DNA from: Actinopolymorpha alba DSM 45243
GTDB lineage: Bacteria > Actinomycetota > Actinomycetes > Propionibacteriales > Actinopolymorphaceae
Reading direction: 5' to 3'
Assembly: GCF_000373925.1 (NCBI RefSeq)
Contig: NZ_KB892749.1
Coordinates: forward strand, 47,353-111,352
DNA: 64,000 nucleotides
Shown: one piece after another, positions 16,947 through 24,977 of the stretch
Numbering within the stretch: position 1 is the stretch's first letter
How the letters are laid out: the number at the start of each line of letters is the position of its first letter
Translations under genes and position numbers: made by a program
Notes under the pieces: model-generated
The model's input: the letters and a program-made list of their open reading frames with translations, nothing else
Told to the model about the DNA's origin: nothing
The model's database searches: none

Positions 16947-16979
16947 GCGGGGGCAGGATTTGAACCTGCGACCTCTGGG
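16947..16979. repeat. Attachment-site core, displaced copy
   Basis: These 33 bases are identical to 19977-20009, the 3' half of the initiator tRNA gene (T-arm and acceptor stem). The match continues outward as TGGTG/TGGTA with one difference. An identical tRNA 3' end facing an intact tRNA across 3 kb is the hallmark of integration by a tyrosine recombinase. Confidence 0.88.
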
Positions 16980-17156
16980 GCCCCATTACGTGGCATCCAT
17001 TCCCGCTGGTCAGACCGATGTTTCACCTAGTCACAGGCAGATGACCCCGCGAAGTAGGCCGCGCAGCAAGCAGACCCCGGAGTCAGCGCCGCCAGCGTCT
17101 ACGCCAAGATCCCGCAGCCTCCTGATCGGTTCTTGAGGCGGAGGTCCGAAGCGTGC

Positions 17157-17199
17157 ATCAAATCGCACCCCTCGACATCCTCGCAGGGTATGATTTGAT
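17157..17199 (+). promoter_or_regulatory. Leaderless promoter and operator of the AbiEi gene
   Basis: ATCAAATC (17157-17164) and GATTTGAT (17192-17199) form a perfect 8-bp inverted repeat. The right arm overlaps a TATGAT -10 box (17189-17194) that lies seven bases before the ATG. AbiEi antitoxins repress their own promoter through the N-terminal winged helix, so this is a likely operator. Confidence 0.6.
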
Positions 17200-17201
17200 A
17201 C

Positions 17202-17816
17202 ATGACGCCCGTGGATCCGCCTCGCGCACGCCAACGGCTGGCGAACCTGTCGCCCACTTTCACCACGGCGCAGGCGCGCCAGGCCGGCCTGTCGTCACGG
17301 GATCTGGCGACGCTGGTCAGCGAAGGGGCCGCGGCTGAGCTCTCGCGCGGTGTCTACCGGCGGTCAGACGCCCCCGAGACTGCACACCTCGATCTGCTCG
17401 CTGTACACACACGAGCATCCCACGCAGTCGTCTGCTGCGAGTCCGCCCTCGCGCTTCACGATCTGATCGACGACATACCAGCTGCCGTACACATCGCCGT
17501 ACCGCGTGGCACCCGCCGTCCGGCGATCTCCTACCCGCCCATCGTCGTCGCGCAGTACGCGACCAAGACCTTCGACCTCAACATCGAGCAGTACGAGGCT
17601 GCGCCAGGGGAGTTCGTACCGGTCTACGACGCAGCCCGGAGCGTGGTCGATGCCATGCGCCACCGCAACCGCATCGGCCAGACACTAGCCCTGGCTGCGC
17701 TCGGCCGTTACCTGCGAACCAGTGGGCCCGACGGGGTCGGGAGTCTCCAACGCATCGCGCGCGAACTGCACGCCCTCGCCGTCATCCGGTCAGCCGTCGA
17801 AGCGGTGCTCGCCTGA
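17202..17816 (+). CDS. AbiEi-type (type IV) antitoxin-like protein, orphan
   Basis: The 204-residue protein starts with an AbiEi N-terminal winged helix (TFTTAQARQAGLSSRDLATLVSEGAAAELSRGVYRRSD, residues about 18-55). The C-terminal antitoxin-like domain includes AVVCCESALALHDL, AVPRGTRRP and a late VVDAMRHRNRIGQTLALAALGRYL. In complete systems an abiEii nucleotidyltransferase toxin follows with overlap. Here an ATG at 17815 overlaps the antitoxin stop but its frame ends after 12 codons, and no toxin follows. It is either an orphan left after toxin loss or a regulator in its own right. Confidence 0.8.
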   Translation: MTPVDPPRARQRLANLSPTFTTAQARQAGLSSRDLATLVSEGAAAELSRGVYRRSDAPETAHLDLLAVHTRASHAVVCCESALALHDLIDDIPAAVHIAVPRGTRRPAISYPPIVVAQYATKTFDLNIEQYEAAPGEFVPVYDAARSVVDAMRHRNRIGQTLALAALGRYLRTSGPDGVGSLQRIARELHALAVIRSAVEAVLA

Positions 17817-18042
17817 TGGTCAATCCACTCCCACACACAGCTGACTCAGGTTGAAACCGACGGCACCAGACACCAGCTAAGTGGCCACCGATGCGTCGAG
17901 ATCTCTGCTCACCCGATCATGATGCCGCCACTCCCCAGCAGGGTGAGGTTGACTCAGGGAACTGGCGCGCCGTCCTCAGGCTCACCGAGCGGCAGGTCCG
18001 TTAGGGTTTCCTTGGTTGAGGTGGTCGCCGGATCGTCAGGCT

Positions 18043-18816
18043 TTAGTCGACGCTCATCGAGAAGCCGTAGCAGAGGCCGCGGCCCGGGACGGGCAGCCCC
18101 GCAGGCAGCCGCGTACCGGTTAGCTCGGGGACGGCAACGGCGCTCCAGTCCACCGCGTGGTCTGTCAGATATGGGCCGAGGTCGATGGAGCTCACCACAG
18201 CGCCGTCCACGTACGTGACCAGGACGGGCGATTCGTCGAATCCACCCACGGACAGCCTCAGCCACGCGTCGCAGGCCCAGCGGATCTCGTCAGGGTCAGA
18301 CGCGACGATGCTCACGAGGTACAGCATGGACCCACTACCCGCCTCATCCTTCAGCAGGTAGAAGCTGTACGCGTTCTGCACAGGAGGCTTTTCGCTCACC
18401 CCGAGCCGGATGGCCAACTCTTGCAGTCCGGCCTTGGCATCACCACCGGGGCCGGCCGCACCTATCTGGGCGAATAGCTCCCGCGCCTCAGCCCGTATCC
18501 GCTCGACTGGGCCCTCATCCTCTCCGCGGTCCCCCACACCGTCAGGGTTCAGCTCCAGCCCGTTCTCCCCGTGGGAGACCTGCTGAGCCAGACGCCCGGT
18601 CAGCAGGATCAAGGTCTCGACGTCATCGGGGTATGCCTTCAACGCAGCGCGCAGCCAGCGCTCTTCAGGCCAGGTCGGGCCCTCTTCTTCCAGGGAGTGG
18701 TCCAGGGGGTTTGTCGCCGTCAGACTCAGTAGCCGCCCCAGCTCCCGTGCTGCCCGGGCATCGCCTGTGGTCGCTGCGGTCTCCAGCCGTGTGATTGTCT
18801 CATCACTGATCACCAT
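18043..18816 (-). CDS. Uncharacterised protein with helical-repeat-like N-terminus
   Basis: The 257-residue protein starts MVISDETITRLETAATTGDA. Residues 1-90 (ARAARELGRLLSLTA, PEERWLRAALKAYPDDVETLILLTGRLAQQVS) look like TPR/Sel1-type helices. Then come a linker rich in Glu and Gly and a mixed alpha/beta C-terminus with FYLLKDEAGSGSMLYLVSIVASD. No catalytic motif is seen. TAACGT seven bases before ATG suggests a leaderless message. It lies inside the integrated element as cargo and could be immunity- or effector-related, but this is guesswork. Confidence 0.65.
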   Translation of the reverse strand: MVISDETITRLETAATTGDARAARELGRLLSLTATNPLDHSLEEEGPTWPEERWLRAALKAYPDDVETLILLTGRLAQQVSHGENGLELNPDGVGDRGEDEGPVERIRAEARELFAQIGAAGPGGDAKAGLQELAIRLGVSEKPPVQNAYSFYLLKDEAGSGSMLYLVSIVASDPDEIRWACDAWLRLSVGGFDESPVLVTYVDGAVVSSIDLGPYLTDHAVDWSAVAVPELTGTRLPAGLPVPGRGLCYGFSMSVD

Positions 18817-18899
18817 GGGCCGCACGTTACGACCCGCCACTGACAGTCGGGTAGCCCGAGGGGATCTCACCCCCGGGCTCCCCAAGATCCCGGCGTGGC

Positions 18900-19110
18900 A
18901 GTCTCCCGCCACTGGGCTCTTGTCGTTCTGGTGGCCGAGCAGGTCGTGTCGGTTATGGCTTCGTAGAAGCAGCCGAACCGCAGGAGCTGCAGCATCTTGT
19001 CGAAGACGATCCGGTCGCTGATGCGTGGGCGGTGGCAGCCCAGCGGATGGTCCGGGTGGTAGTCCGGCCGCGCACCAACGTCGATATTCGCTGGAACGGC
19101 TCGACCGTCT
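18900..19110 (-). pseudogene. IS5-family transposase N-terminal fragment
   Basis: On the minus strand the frame reads PDYHPDHPLGCHRPRISDRI and then VFDKMLQLLRFGCFYEAITD followed by TTCSAT. This is the conserved N-terminal DNA-binding part of IS5-type transposases (usual form HRPRISDRIVFEKLVQVL...IADESCSAT). It loses frame after SAT and no catalytic domain follows, so it is a decayed remnant. It overlaps the upstream part of the integrase frame on the other strand. Confidence 0.7.
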
Positions 19111-19189
19111 TCCGCTGCGCCGATCGGTGGGCCGAGCTTGAGCCATACATCCCGCACGATGGCCTTCCCGACACCCGGCCCTCGCACGC

Positions 19190-19889
19190 GCTCCGCGTCG
19201 CGTTCCAGGATCGCTACAGCGGCATGTGGGTGCTCGCGGCAACTACCGGAATGCGACGTTCCGAACTCGCCGGTGTCGAGCGAAGCATGGTCGATCTGGA
19301 CAGCGGAACTCTGACGATCGAAGACACGCGGGTTGTGGTCGCCGGAAAGGCACAGGCTTCAGACGGCAAGTCCGAATCGAGTCAGCGGAAGATCTCGCTC
19401 GACAGTTTCACGGTTCGCCACCTGCGTAGCTACATCGACCGAATGGACGAGGAGCGGGAGGCGTTCGGCAAGAGCTACCCGAACCACGACTACCTGATGG
19501 TCGGGCCGGAGGGCCGTCCGCTCCACCCCGACACCATCACAGCGCGGTTCAATCGTCTGGTGGACAAGGCCGGCGTGCCTCTCATCCGGCTGCACGACGT
19601 ACGGCACACCTACGCCACCATCTCCCAGGACGCCGGCCACAACGTGAAGACGCTCAGCGAGCGGATCGGACACGCGGATGTCGCGGTGACAGCGAAGATC
19701 TACACCCACAAGTCAACGGGTACGGACCGGGACATGGCACAGGCGATGGGCGAGCTGATCGAGCGCGCGGCCCGCGGCGACTGGCCCCCTGGAACGGCCG
19801 TGGGTACGGACCTGGGTACTGATCGCATCAATTCGGGTGAAGATCTGCCTGACCAACCGCTACTGGGCGCCGCTCGACCGTTGCGCTAG
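19190..19889 (+). pseudogene. Tyrosine recombinase (integrase), truncated
   Basis: The catalytic domain is visible from about 19190 (ALRVAFQDRYSGMWVLAATT) to the stop. It has the first Arg in TGMRRSELAGV, HDVRHTYAT (the H-x-x-R box), ERIGHADVAVTAKIYTH with the third His and the nucleophile Tyr, and a C-terminal tail. The N-terminal SAM-like core-binding domain is missing; its place is taken by the antisense IS5 fragment. The frame is open from 19032, but that part is not integrase. Position beside the tRNA att site identifies it as the element's integrase, probably inactive. Confidence 0.85.
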
Positions 19890-19940
19890 CAGCACCAGCT
19901 ACAGCACAAGACCGCGGGTCAAGCCTCACCTAGCAAGACG

Positions 19941-19968
19941 AAGGCCCGGACCAGATGGTCCGGGCCTT
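19941..19968. terminator. Terminator hairpin beside the tRNA
   Basis: AAGGCCCGGACC and GGTCCGGGCCTT form a perfect 12-bp stem with an AGAT loop, four bases from the tRNA CCA end. It terminates the minus-strand tRNA transcript and faces the integrase stop on the other side. Confidence 0.8.
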
Positions 19969-19971
19969 CCC

Positions 19972-20048
19972 TGGTAGCGGGGGCAGGATTTGAACCTGCG
20001 ACCTCTGGGTTATGAGCCCAGCGAGCTACCGAACTGCTCCACCCCGCG
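19972..20048 (-). tRNA. Initiator tRNA-fMet(CAT)
   Basis: The 77-base gene with encoded CCA reads CGCGGGGTGGAGCAG from 20048, with anticodon loop CTCATAA. The C1 has no Watson-Crick partner at position 72 (U72), and the anticodon stem carries three consecutive G-C pairs (GGG/CCC). Both mark an initiator rather than elongator tRNA. The 3' half is the attachment site of the integrated element. Confidence 0.93.
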
Positions 20049-20138
20049 CCGACCCCCTAAGAGTACGGGTCCGAGCCGCCAGCCGCAAATCGGCCCCCTC
20101 ACTACGGAACCGACATACGGGCGCGGCGGCGGTCAGAG

Positions 20139-23100
20139 CTATCCAGAAGGCTGATCCGGCGCGGACGCCGACCGCGGGGCGGGACCCGGCGTCGAGGTCG
20201 GGCCGGGTGTCGGCGTCGGCGTGGCGCCCTTGCCGTCCTGTCCCTGACCGACCTGCGCCTGCGCCCGAACTGCCCTGTTGACGGCATCCTGCGCCCGAGC
20301 AACCGCGTCGGCGTACCCCTTGAGGTCGCCCTTCTTCAGAGCCGCCTGCGCCTCGTCGAACGCCTTGCCGGCCTCCGCCAACGCCTGGGCCATGGTCTGG
20401 GACGGCGCCTTCGGCTTGTCCGGGCCACCGTCGCCCGGCGGAGGCTGTTCCTGGCCGTCGCCGGGGCCCTCACCGGTCGTGGCACCCGCGTTGCCCTCGA
20501 AGACCATGTTGAGCGCGTCCTGGAGCGTCGGACCGACACCGATGCCGCCACCGAACGACGCGAGCACCAGCCGGAGAAGTGGGTACGATGCGTCGCCGGA
20601 ACCTCGCTGTACGTACACAGGCTGGACGTACAGCAAACCGCCACCCACCGGGAGCGTCAGCAGATTGCCCTTGACCGAACGGCTCTCGCCGCGGTTCAGC
20701 GGCAGCATCGCGTCGGCGACCCTGGTGTCGGACTCGAGCTTGTTCGCGATCTGGCTCGGCCCGTCGATCTGCGTCTTGTCGTCCAACTGCAGGACGCGGA
20801 TCTTGCCGTAGTCCTTCGAGCGCGCGTCGGCGTTGACGGCAACGAAGGCGGCGAGGTTCTCGCGGTTGAAGTAGATGTACGTCGACGTCAGCGAGAACTC
20901 CGGCTCCGACTGTCCCGGCATCCGCACCGACAGGTAGTAGGCCGGCTGCTTCGTCTGGGTCTCACGGGTCGGGTCCGCCGGCACCCGCCACCGCTCGGTG
21001 CCCTGGTAGAACGCGCCCGCCTCAGTGACGTGGTACTGAGCGAGCACCTCCCGCTGGATCTTCATCAGGTCACCGGGGTAGCGCACGTGGTCGATCAACG
21101 CGTCGGGCATCTTCGACTTCGGCTGCACGGTGCCGGGGAACGCCTTCATCCAGGTACGCAGAAGCGGGTCAGTCTCGTCCCAGGCGTACAACGAGACCGT
21201 CCCGTCATAGCCGTCGACCGTCGCCTTGACGGAGTTGCGGATGTAGTTGAGGCGTTCGCTCGGCTGCCCGACGATCGCCGGCTCCGGCGTCAGCGAGGTG
21301 GACGTGGCGTCGTTGAGCAGAGTCCGCTGCGCCAACGGGTAGTTGTCAGACATCGTGTAGCCATCGACGATCCAGACGACCCGGCCGTCCACCACCGCGG
21401 GGTAGGGATCGGAGTCGAGGGTGAGCCAGGGTGCGACCTTCTGGACCCGCTCGCGAGGGTTGCGGTCGTAGAGAATCTTGGACTCGGAGTTGATCCGCGA
21501 CTGGTTCAGCAGGATGTTGAAGTCCTGGAACTTCGCGGCATACAGCGAGCGGTTGACGAAGGAGCCCACCGGCACGCCGCCCTTGCCCTCATAGGTGTTG
21601 GTGGACTTGGCGTCACCGCTCGCACCGGGGACGTCGAGCTCGACCGGCGGGGTGCCCTTGGGCGCGCCGACGATGGAGTACGGCGGGGAGAACTCACCGA
21701 AGTAGATGCGGGGTTCGTACTTCCCGAGCTCTCCCTGCGACGGGATGCCGCCCTGGATCCATTCGGGGCTGCCCTCGCTGGTTCGCCGGTTGCCGTAGGC
21801 CGCGACCATGCCGTAGCCGTGGGTGTAGACGGTGTGGTCGTTGTTCCAGTTGCGCTGGTCCGCGGGCACACCGTCGAGGTTGACCTCACGTACCGCGACC
21901 ACGGCGTCGCGTACCTTGCCGTCGACCGGGTAACGGTCGACGTCGAGCGACGGCTTGGCGAAAGAATAGAAGCCACGCACCTGTTGCTGCTGCTCGAACG
22001 TCTCCCCCACGATGGCCGGGTCGATCAGGCGCACGCCCGGCAGCGTTTCGGCGTCGTCAGCCAGCTGACCCTCGCTCGTGTCGGTCTCCGCTTTGTACGG
22101 ATTCACCTCCGCGTCGGCGACTCCGAACGCCTCCCGCGTCGCGTCGATGTTCCGCTGGATGTACGCCGACTCGCGGACCGGCTCGTTCGGGCGCACCTGC
22201 ACCTGCTGGACGATGGCCGGCCACGCCCATCCGAGCAGGACCGCCGACAGCACGAGCAACCCGAGCCCGAGCCCGGGCAGCAGCCAGGTGCGGCGTACGA
22301 CATTGGCGAAGAACAGCACCGCGCAGATGGCGGCGATGATCGTCAAGATGGTCTTGGCGGGTAGGACGGCATGCGCGTCGGTGTAGGTGATGCCGGTGAA
22401 ACTCTGGTTGGACATCTGGTGGGCGCCGACCACCAGGCCGTACCTGTCGAACCAGTACGCGACCGCCTTGAGCAGCACGAACAGGCCGAGCAGCACCGAG
22501 ATGTGCGCCTGCGCCGCGGCCGAAGCCTTCTGGCCCTGCGTCTGCAGCCGGATTCCGCCGTACAGGTAATGCGCGACGAGAGCGGCGACGAGCGACAGGA
22601 GGATCACCGCGAACCCGTAGCCGATGAGGAAGCGGTACCACGGATAGCCGAAGACGTAGAACGCCACGTCGTTTCCGAACTGCGGGTCCTGGGTGCCGAA
22701 GGGCGTGGCGTTGCGCCATTCCAGGAACGTCTGCCAGCGCGACGAGGCACTCGAACCCGCGACCAGGGCGAGTACGCCGGACACCACGCCAGCGATGAGG
22801 ATCCGGTGCGGGTCGACGACGTCGCGGTAGCGGTCGAGCGTCTGCTGCTCGCTGGAGATCGCGCGGTAGCGAGGTCGCAGCCGGTAGGCGAGCGCGAGGT
22901 TGGCGAAGACCACCAGACCGAGCACGGCCCCGAAGACCGCGAACATCCCGATGCGGGTGAGGAGCGTGGTCGTGAAGACCTTGGAGTAGTCGACGGAGAC
23001 GAACCACAGACGCTCGGTCCAGAAGTTGGTGAAGACAGCGAGTAACCCCACCAGCACCACGAGCACGATCAGCGTCGGAACCAACGCGCGGCTGCGGACG

Positions 23101-23156
23101 TTGCCCCCTCTGAACCCGCGCCGGAACGGATCGCGCGGGGCCGAATAGCTGCTCAC
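20139..23156 (-). CDS. UPF0182-family large membrane protein
   Basis: The 1005-residue protein starts (GTG) SSYSAPRDPFRRGFRGG. The N-terminal 320 residues hold about seven membrane helices. A large exported domain follows with family blocks such as NWNNDHTVYTHGYGMVAAYG, YFGEFSPPYSIVG, NILLNQSRINSESKILYDR and RDPRERVQKVAPWL-like segments. The C-terminus is low-complexity, with Pro/Gly stretches and an Ala-rich helix (AEAGKAFDEAQAALKKGDLKGYADA). GAGGAG lies before the GTG. The family is conserved next to ylbL in actinobacteria; its function is unknown. Confidence 0.92.
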   Translation of the reverse strand: MSSYSAPRDPFRRGFRGGNVRSRALVPTLIVLVVLVGLLAVFTNFWTERLWFVSVDYSKVFTTTLLTRIGMFAVFGAVLGLVVFANLALAYRLRPRYRAISSEQQTLDRYRDVVDPHRILIAGVVSGVLALVAGSSASSRWQTFLEWRNATPFGTQDPQFGNDVAFYVFGYPWYRFLIGYGFAVILLSLVAALVAHYLYGGIRLQTQGQKASAAAQAHISVLLGLFVLLKAVAYWFDRYGLVVGAHQMSNQSFTGITYTDAHAVLPAKTILTIIAAICAVLFFANVVRRTWLLPGLGLGLLVLSAVLLGWAWPAIVQQVQVRPNEPVRESAYIQRNIDATREAFGVADAEVNPYKAETDTSEGQLADDAETLPGVRLIDPAIVGETFEQQQQVRGFYSFAKPSLDVDRYPVDGKVRDAVVAVREVNLDGVPADQRNWNNDHTVYTHGYGMVAAYGNRRTSEGSPEWIQGGIPSQGELGKYEPRIYFGEFSPPYSIVGAPKGTPPVELDVPGASGDAKSTNTYEGKGGVPVGSFVNRSLYAAKFQDFNILLNQSRINSESKILYDRNPRERVQKVAPWLTLDSDPYPAVVDGRVVWIVDGYTMSDNYPLAQRTLLNDATSTSLTPEPAIVGQPSERLNYIRNSVKATVDGYDGTVSLYAWDETDPLLRTWMKAFPGTVQPKSKMPDALIDHVRYPGDLMKIQREVLAQYHVTEAGAFYQGTERWRVPADPTRETQTKQPAYYLSVRMPGQSEPEFSLTSTYIYFNRENLAAFVAVNADARSKDYGKIRVLQLDDKTQIDGPSQIANKLESDTRVADAMLPLNRGESRSVKGNLLTLPVGGGLLYVQPVYVQRGSGDASYPLLRLVLASFGGGIGVGPTLQDALNMVFEGNAGATTGEGPGDGQEQPPPGDGGPDKPKAPSQTMAQALAEAGKAFDEAQAALKKGDLKGYADAVARAQDAVNRAVRAQAQVGQGQDGKGATPTPTPGPTSTPGPAPRSASAPDQPSG

Positions 23157-23293
23157 TGATGCACGCTCCTCGCAGGTCCATGGGTAAGTCCGGGCTGCGG
23201 CGTGGGGCAACCCGTCGTTAAAGGGGCAACTTAGCGAAGCCTTTGCGAGTTCCCACCTTTACCCCGGGAACGGCGATGGCTACACACCGTGGG

Positions 23294-24346
23294 TCAACCC
23301 ACGCAGCTCGGGACCTTCGCGTCGGCGTCCTTGGCCAGGATCTCGAGCGCGTGGACCGCGTCCTTCAGCGTGGCGATCTTCACCAACCGGATGCCTGAGA
23401 CGTCCGCGCCGGCGGCCGCCGGGCAGTTGTCGGCCGGAACGAGGAACGTCGTCGCGCCGTCCTTCTTCGCCCCCGCGATCTTCTGCTGGATCCCACCGAT
23501 CGGGCCGACCTTGCCGTCAGCCGTGATCTCGCCCGTACCGGCGATGTGCTTGCCGTCAGTGAGGCTGCCCGGCGTCAACTTGTCGACGATCGCCAGCGCG
23601 AACATCGTGCCCGCACTGGGGCCGCCGATGTCCTGGCCGAGGTTGACCGTCACCTTGAACGGGAACTCGAACCCGTCCCGTGGCCCGATCCCGACGAACG
23701 CACGGTTGGGGTCGTCCGGTGCTTTCGCCGCGGTGACGCTGACCTCGAGCGGCTTGCCGTCGCGGCGTACGTCGAACCGAACCGCGCTGCCCGGCCGGTG
23801 CTTACGGACGAGCTCGACGACCTGATCCCGGTTGGACACCGCCTGGCCGTCCACCGACATGATCACGTCGCCCGCCCTGAGCTTGCCGACCGCGGGGGCA
23901 CCCTTGACCACCGACTGCACCACCACCGCGGATGGCACCTTCACGCCGACCTCGCGGAGCCCGGCCGCGATCGCCGTCTCCTGGGAGTTCTGCATGTCCT
24001 CGGCGTTCTGCTGCTCAACCTGCTGGGCAGTCTGGTTGGGCGGATAGACGTAGTCGCGCGGGACCACCGCCACGGTCGGGTCGAGCCACCCGGAGATCAC
24101 CCCGATGAGGTCCAAGCTCTGGTCAGGACTCGTGACCGCCACCGTGGTGAGGTCGAGCCGGCCGTCCGTGGGGTAGGTCTTGTGACCGGCGATCCGGATG
24201 ATCGGCTTTCCGTCAACCGTGCCGAGGGTGTTCTCAGTCGGCCCCGGGCTCATCGCGACGTACGGAACCGGAACCAGCCAGGCAATCGCGACGAGAGCGA
24301 CAAGCAGGACGGCGGTCAGGGCCATCGTCGCGGCACGGCGGGACAT
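23294..24346 (-). CDS. YlbL-type PDZ/Lon-like serine protease
   Basis: The 350-residue membrane-anchored protein has an N-terminal helix (MALTAVLLVALVAIAWLV), then a PDZ domain (about 140-215: VVQSVVKGAPAVGKLRAGDVIMSVDGQAV). The C-terminal Lon-like S16 domain has the catalytic Ser in GGPSAGTMFALAIVD and the catalytic Lys in GGIQQKIAGAKKDGA. The protease domain should face outside the membrane. It is followed by the UPF0182 gene and preceded by a large inverted repeat, then moaE. Confidence 0.92.
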   Translation of the reverse strand: MSRRAATMALTAVLLVALVAIAWLVPVPYVAMSPGPTENTLGTVDGKPIIRIAGHKTYPTDGRLDLTTVAVTSPDQSLDLIGVISGWLDPTVAVVPRDYVYPPNQTAQQVEQQNAEDMQNSQETAIAAGLREVGVKVPSAVVVQSVVKGAPAVGKLRAGDVIMSVDGQAVSNRDQVVELVRKHRPGSAVRFDVRRDGKPLEVSVTAAKAPDDPNRAFVGIGPRDGFEFPFKVTVNLGQDIGGPSAGTMFALAIVDKLTPGSLTDGKHIAGTGEITADGKVGPIGGIQQKIAGAKKDGATTFLVPADNCPAAAGADVSGIRLVKIATLKDAVHALEILAKDADAKVPSCVG

Positions 24347-24395
24347 GTGGCCAGAGTAGGTGACGTGACCGGGAAGCCCCTGCGTGGGCCGCCAA

Positions 24396-24481
24396 AATGA
24401 TCACGTATACGTGGTCATTAGGTGCCTCGCATGGTGCCGATGCCGTGCGAGGCACGCAATGACCACGTATACGTGATCATT
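24396..24481. repeat. Long inverted repeat made of two near-palindromes
   Basis: The outer 24 bases of each arm (24396-24419 and 24458-24481) are exact reverse complements. Including inner parts, the arms reach about 39 bases with three mismatches around an eight-base loop. Each outer arm is itself nearly palindromic around CACGTATACGTG, and the two palindrome centres are 62 bases apart. The element lies between the moaE stop and the ylbL start. Confidence 0.9.
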
Positions 24482-24536
24482 ACGGTCGTCGCCCGCGGTC
24501 TGCGCTCTCGTTAGCTCGCGGCGCCGGCCACTCCGC

Positions 24537-24977
24537 TCACTCGGCGCCGACCCACTCCGCGGACCCGTCGGCGAACCTCTGATGCTTCCACAGCGGAACC
24601 TCGGCCTTGAGGTCGTCGATCAGCTGCCGGCAGGCGGCGAACGCCTCCGCCCGGTGCGGGGCCGCGGCCCCCACGACGACGGCGATCTCACCCACCGAGA
24701 GGTCTCCGACCCGGTGCACCGCCGCGACGACCGACCCGGGGTGGGCCGCGACCACACCTTCGGCCACCCGGCGCAGCTCCTTGAGCGCGTTCGGATGCGC
24801 GTCGTACCCCAGCTCGTTGACGCCGCGCCCGGCATCGTGATCGCGGACCGTACCGACGAACACGCAGGTCCCGCCAATGCGCGGGTCGGCGATCGCCGCG
24901 AGCACCTCGTCCACGGACAACGGCGTGTCCCGGATGGCGAGTAGTCGCACCGCCTGTTCAACCGAGATGTCGGTCAC
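24537..24977 (-). CDS. moaE: Molybdopterin synthase catalytic subunit MoaE
   Basis: The 146-residue protein has the MoaE signatures: GGTCVFVGTVRDHDAGRGVNELGYDAHPNALKELR (with the fold-defining FxGxxRxxxxG), VAAVHRVGDLSVGEIAVVVGAAAPHR and the active-site KAEVPLWKHQRF with its Lys pair. It inserts dithiolene sulfur into cyclic pyranopterin monophosphate together with MoaD. Its ATG overlaps the stop of the upstream epimerase gene (ATGA). Confidence 0.94.
   Translation of the reverse strand: MTDISVEQAVRLLAIRDTPLSVDEVLAAIADPRIGGTCVFVGTVRDHDAGRGVNELGYDAHPNALKELRRVAEGVVAAHPGSVVAAVHRVGDLSVGEIAVVVGAAAPHRAEAFAACRQLIDDLKAEVPLWKHQRFADGSAEWVGAE

Larger units (their letters stand above)
16980..19976. mobile_element. 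Decayed integrative element at the initiator tRNA gene
   Basis: The segment lies between the displaced att core (16947-16979) and the core inside the intact tRNA (19977-20009). It carries an AbiEi-type antitoxin, an uncharacterised protein, an IS5-type fragment and the C-terminal part of a tyrosine recombinase beside the tRNA, the usual integrase position. No replication, transfer or excisionase gene is left. The element supplied its own tRNA terminator (19941-19968). At 3 kb it looks like a remnant of a larger AICE-like or phage-satellite element. 16980-17156 and 17817-18042 hold nothing I recognise. Confidence 0.82.

Noticed and set aside
16942-16984. A second initiator tRNA gene
   Set aside because: Only the 3' half is present; the anticodon loop and 5' half are replaced by unrelated sequence, so it is an att-site copy.
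24396-24481. parS centromere site
   Set aside because: The core CACGTATACGTG shares CACGTG-like ends with parS but does not match the TGTTTCACGTGAAACA consensus.
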